A DNA stretch of 64,000 nt from Ailanthus altissimus (taxonomy: Eukaryota; Streptophyta; Magnoliopsida; Sapindales; Simaroubaceae): contig OX327690.1 of assembly GCA_946807835.1 (NCBI GenBank), forward strand, positions 8,838,501-8,902,500, in the 5' to 3' direction. Each line of letters starts with the position of its first letter. The first letter of the stretch is position 1. The notes under the pieces are model-generated. The model was not told the origin of the DNA. It saw nothing but the letters and a program-made list of their open reading frames with translations, and searched no databases. This document shows, piece after piece, positions 60,698-64,000 of the stretch. A program made the translations under genes and the position numbers.

Positions 60698-63600
60698 ATC
60701 TGTGATTTTTTCTATTAACTTTTTTTAAAATCTTATTTTTTTTTTCAAAAAAATATAATAAATTCTATTTTTTTCCAAATTTTTTGGATTAAACACATAA
60801 TCAACCTTTGTAATTTGATATAGTTATTGAGTTCTTACTATTTAAAATCTTGATAATCACAAATATATTTCAAAAATGCATATTAAAGTGTTTGCCTTTT
60901 GGTTATAGATGCATTGTGCCTTAAAGCTTACTTTTTTTGTTTCCTTCTATAGAAAAGACTCTACTCTGTCTTTCAAATCTTTTAAGAAAAAAAAATACAT
61001 TTGTATCTTTAGCGTTTTAAGAAGAAATATATAAACTCTAATAATTTTAAAAAATTTATCGACACCCTTATTAGATAAGAAATTATGTCTATTTTAATAG
61101 AAAAATAATTTTTGAACCTCTAAAGTTTAAAAAAAAGAGACATACAAACTCTTTTTATTGTTAAAATAAACAAAAATTATTACTGGATAAAAATATCGAT
61201 AAAAATTTTAAAATTATTAAAGTATACATGTCCATTTCTTATAAGAGTGTAAATGTCCTTTTTTTCATCTTTTAAATATTGGGCTATAAAAAATAATGAA
61301 CCTGATTTTGTAAAACCATATATCAAGATATAACAATATGTAAAACCTTATAGCAAGATTTAGCATGTTCTGCTGGGAAATTAAGTAATTCGTTCTGATT
61401 ATACTTTTATGAAACTTATATAGATGTATATATATATATATATCTAACTAATTAATGAATAAAGCAACGTTTAGCATAAACACTACTTTGCTTGTCAAGA
61501 AAAAAAAAAAACATAACGGCTACTTTGTGATTGCTCCAAGGAAAAAAAAACCCTACTTTTTTTATTAGAAAATGTAAGAACTAATGAATGAATAAACATT
61601 AAAAAAAATTAAAAAAAAGTATGCTACTTGCCAAAGCAATCTTTTCAAGTGGAAGAGGCATTGGTTTACTTCTCATGCGTTAGAAAAGGCAAAGAAATAT
61701 AAATCATGAAATTGAAATATAGGGATAAGAATGAACTCAGTTGTAATGATTATAATTGAAGCGTTGTTTCTTTTAAAAAAGAGTCTATTTTAAAAAATAA
61801 TTATATAAATAACTGAAAAATAGTTTTTATAATAAAAACTCGTACTCTTCCACCGGGTAAAACTAAAGCAAACATTAATTGCCCACTTTATTTGTTCGCT
61901 AATTTCTTTTGGTCATATGAAAAAAGAAGGGCAACATCATCATCAATCAAAAAAATCAAACAACAAAGTGAAAGCCAGAAGATCACCGGCGTAAATGAAG
62001 CTGATAATCATGTAAACAGACCGACCATTGATACAAATGGGTCCTACGCTAAGATTTTCCTTGTCTAGATAAAGTTGCGAAGATGAATGTGTTAAGCACC
62101 AAAGTGTGAGATAATCATGGAAGCTATGTTTGATCTTTGACCTAGAAGAATTTAAAAGTAAAAGTCACTCTTAAGTTGCATGCTTGCCATGTGATTGTCT
62201 TGTTCCTTTGATTGACAATTCTCTAACAATACAAAATGTGTTAGAAATCTAGCAAAAGCCTCACAGAATGTACCTACCAACTGAATTGTTAACATCAAAC
62301 AATAGTATCACTATTCTCTTGTATGTGCATACCATGAACTAGATTATGAAATATATATCATTGTATTTGTTAATTGCTTAACTCAGGAATTATATGAATA
62401 TAATGACAACGATGTCTTTTTCCTAGGAAAATTGTTTGAAGATTATATTAATGAAATAAGAAAATAAAAAAAAGCATAAAAAGCAAGTGGCACAATGAGT
62501 CTTACCTTAATAATTAGTAGTTAGATACAAACATAAAAAAAATTTAAAAAAAAAAGAAAAACGAAAAATTGAGCAAACCCATCAATCTAGAAAACTGAGA
62601 AAACAAGAAATTATAGCAAAAGAAGTTTTCCATAAGTACGACAAAAGCAAAGCATTCTAATCTCAGCAGGGGAGGAATATCCAGATGCTGCAACTAAGGA
62701 TAAAGCAAGCCAAGTTTAGCAAAAACATCAATAACTTGTAACCATTGCATTTAAGTATATGAGAAATGGATTATTATATGATGAAAAGTTTTTAACGGTA
62801 TTAATAATGGGATCATTTATATTTGTTAAGTTTAATTCTTTAATTCAATCAAATGATCTAAATTAATTTAAGTATTATACTGTAACTATGATCTTAGTAT
62901 TATAAAATGACTCATAGAAATAATTTAAAAAAAAAAGTTGCTCGGCTTTAGCACTGTATTAGATATTAATTAACCCTTAATTACAAATGCTTAAGTCATC
63001 TTTAGATAAGGAGCTAATATTTTAAAAATCAAGTCTAATATTAGAATGACCAAAGATGTATAGTGGAAGTCATCATCATGTCAACTGTTGTGATTATTCT
63101 ATTTTTTTTCTTCTTTTAAATGGTTAAAAGGAGGCTAGGGCAAGTGTTTGAAAAAAAAAAAAAAACCAAACCGAGAAAGAAAGAAGAAACAGTTATTCTT
63201 TATAAAAAAAAAAAGTAAAGGGGCAAAATGGTGCGGGCAGGTTTAGTTTGAAAGTGAAAAGAGAGAAATAATGGGGTTTAATTTCTTTTGCTAAATTGGT
63301 TGGCATATTTTTTTTAAAAAGAATCCTGAGATGTGAAATTCCTCCAAAGCCAGCGCACCCCGACAAACTTGGCTTCAAAAGGGAAAAAGCACTTCTCTTT
63401 CTGTGGAGAAATGAAAGCAAAAATGCATTGCCCCATTGCATTCAAACCTGCCCGCTGTAGCTTTTTTGTTTGACGAAAAAGATATCAATATTATATATGG
63501 AGAGAAAGAAGGAAGGGGGCCGGGTTTTCTTTTTGGGGTGATTATATCCATCTGGAATCTCCTTCCAAATATATAACAAAATTACAATTAAAGCCTTCGT

Positions 63601-63780
63601 TGATATAAGATTTTGAATAGTCATCTACACGATCTTATTAATGAAACGACGTTTTGCTTTTTGTACATTGCGATTATGCTGTTAATTATACACAACTTCG
63701 TGCTTCGTAAAATAAAGATGTCTACGGGAAAACATCAACTCCATAAAATTTTAAATGGAAAGCAAACAAGTGAGGGTAAA
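60694..63780. other. AT-rich intergenic sequence
   Basis: Many A and T runs and a short (TA)n at about 61429-61443. A less AT-rich part at about 61970-62290 and the frame at 63193-63441 (minus) were inspected and not recognised. No transposon ends or RNA genes were found. Confidence 0.5.
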
Positions 63781-63827
63781 AAGGTGTGGTGGTGGTAGTG
63801 GTTGGTGGTGGGAAAAGGGGGGGTGGC
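63781..63827 (+). other. G-rich tract, potential G-quadruplex
   Basis: Successive GG and GGG groups (GTGGTGGTGG, GGTTGGTGGTGGG, then a run of seven G). They could form two- or three-tier quadruplexes. It lies about 130 bases upstream of a TATA-like motif. Confidence 0.6.
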
Positions 63828-63958
63828 TATAGTGGGATTACATTTAAATTTAAAAATCTCTTTTGAGATTTAGTTTTATAATTTTTTTTAGGAAAGTGCA
63901 TAATGGAGATTCTTTTTAATCAGGTAAGAAAATCCCCTCCTAATTCCCCCCCTAAATT

Positions 63959-63967
63959 CTATATAAA
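63959..63967 (+). promoter_or_regulatory. Possible TATA box at the window edge
   Basis: CTATATAAA in a pyrimidine-rich context. A start site about 30 bases downstream would fall near 63995, so a plus-strand gene could begin just past the window. There is no coding evidence inside the window. Confidence 0.3.
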
Positions 63968-64000
63968 GGAGTCTCCATGGTCACATCGTCTAATGATCTC

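Noticed and set aside
62640..62720. Possible exon (text like ISAGEEYPDAAT in a composite reading)
   Set aside because: The reading needs frame changes, has no splice signals and matches no family I know.

Overview
This is a stretch of a plant nuclear chromosome, most likely from a dicot. It is strongly AT-rich. It has one gene built from short exons with GT-AG introns, no rRNA or tRNA genes, and a large nest of LTR retrotransposons in which most insertions still carry readable target-site duplications (TSDs). The sequence does not let me name the species. Coordinates of decayed coding blocks are approximate. Coordinates of nested insertions with TSDs should be accurate to a base or two.

Left flank (1-11.3 kb). 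On the minus strand, 437-5042 holds eight recognisable exons of a plant PRUNE1-like DHH-family phosphoesterase gene. The copy looks broken: the exon(s) for the catalytic DHH part are not found, the remaining exon phases do not join, and the last exon has an in-frame stop. Next comes AT-rich intergenic DNA with a possible worn copia LTR (about 6.0-6.7 kb) and a local tandem duplication (7.92-8.38 kb). A relic of a DUF1985-type, transposon-associated protein lies at about 9.44-10.32 kb, followed by a stretch with clustered palindromes (10.83-11.10 kb).

Central nest (11.35-58.8 kb). The base layer is one old Tat-lineage Ty3/gypsy element on the plus strand. It has a 5' LTR ending near 13.43 kb, then gag, protease, reverse transcriptase (RT), RNase H and integrase, a long 3' region with an antisense ORF that appears to contain introns, and a 3' LTR at 57641-58801. 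Inserted into it are: a SIRE-like solo LTR in the 5' LTR (11606-12644); a 1.4-kb LTR-like unit, family F, in the RT (starts 16601, ends 47532); a truncated family-A LTR in the RNase H region (about 48.08-49.75 kb); and a second F unit (about 53.22-54.63 kb). Inside the first F unit sit a complete but dead Copia element (17422-32150, family-A LTRs, Tork/Angela-like) and a solo family-A LTR (32230-46988). Inside those lie two solo gypsy LTRs of family B (20606-23376 and 33437-36209), another solo family-A LTR (26949-29146), and a minus-strand Tekay-like gypsy element (37611-46931). That last element carries one more solo family-A LTR (39385-41715). The deepest point is five layers down.

Right flank (58.8-64 kb). 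This is AT-rich intergenic DNA with microsatellites, a purine-rich block with a 149-codon antisense frame, a run of 50 cytosines, a G-rich tract, and a possible TATA box 40 bases from the window end, which could belong to a gene starting just outside.

How it fits together: the PRUNE1-like locus is the only host gene-like unit seen. The rest records successive retrotransposon insertion, recombination to solo LTRs, deletion and point decay. No retroelement here has an intact coding set, so none looks able to move on its own.
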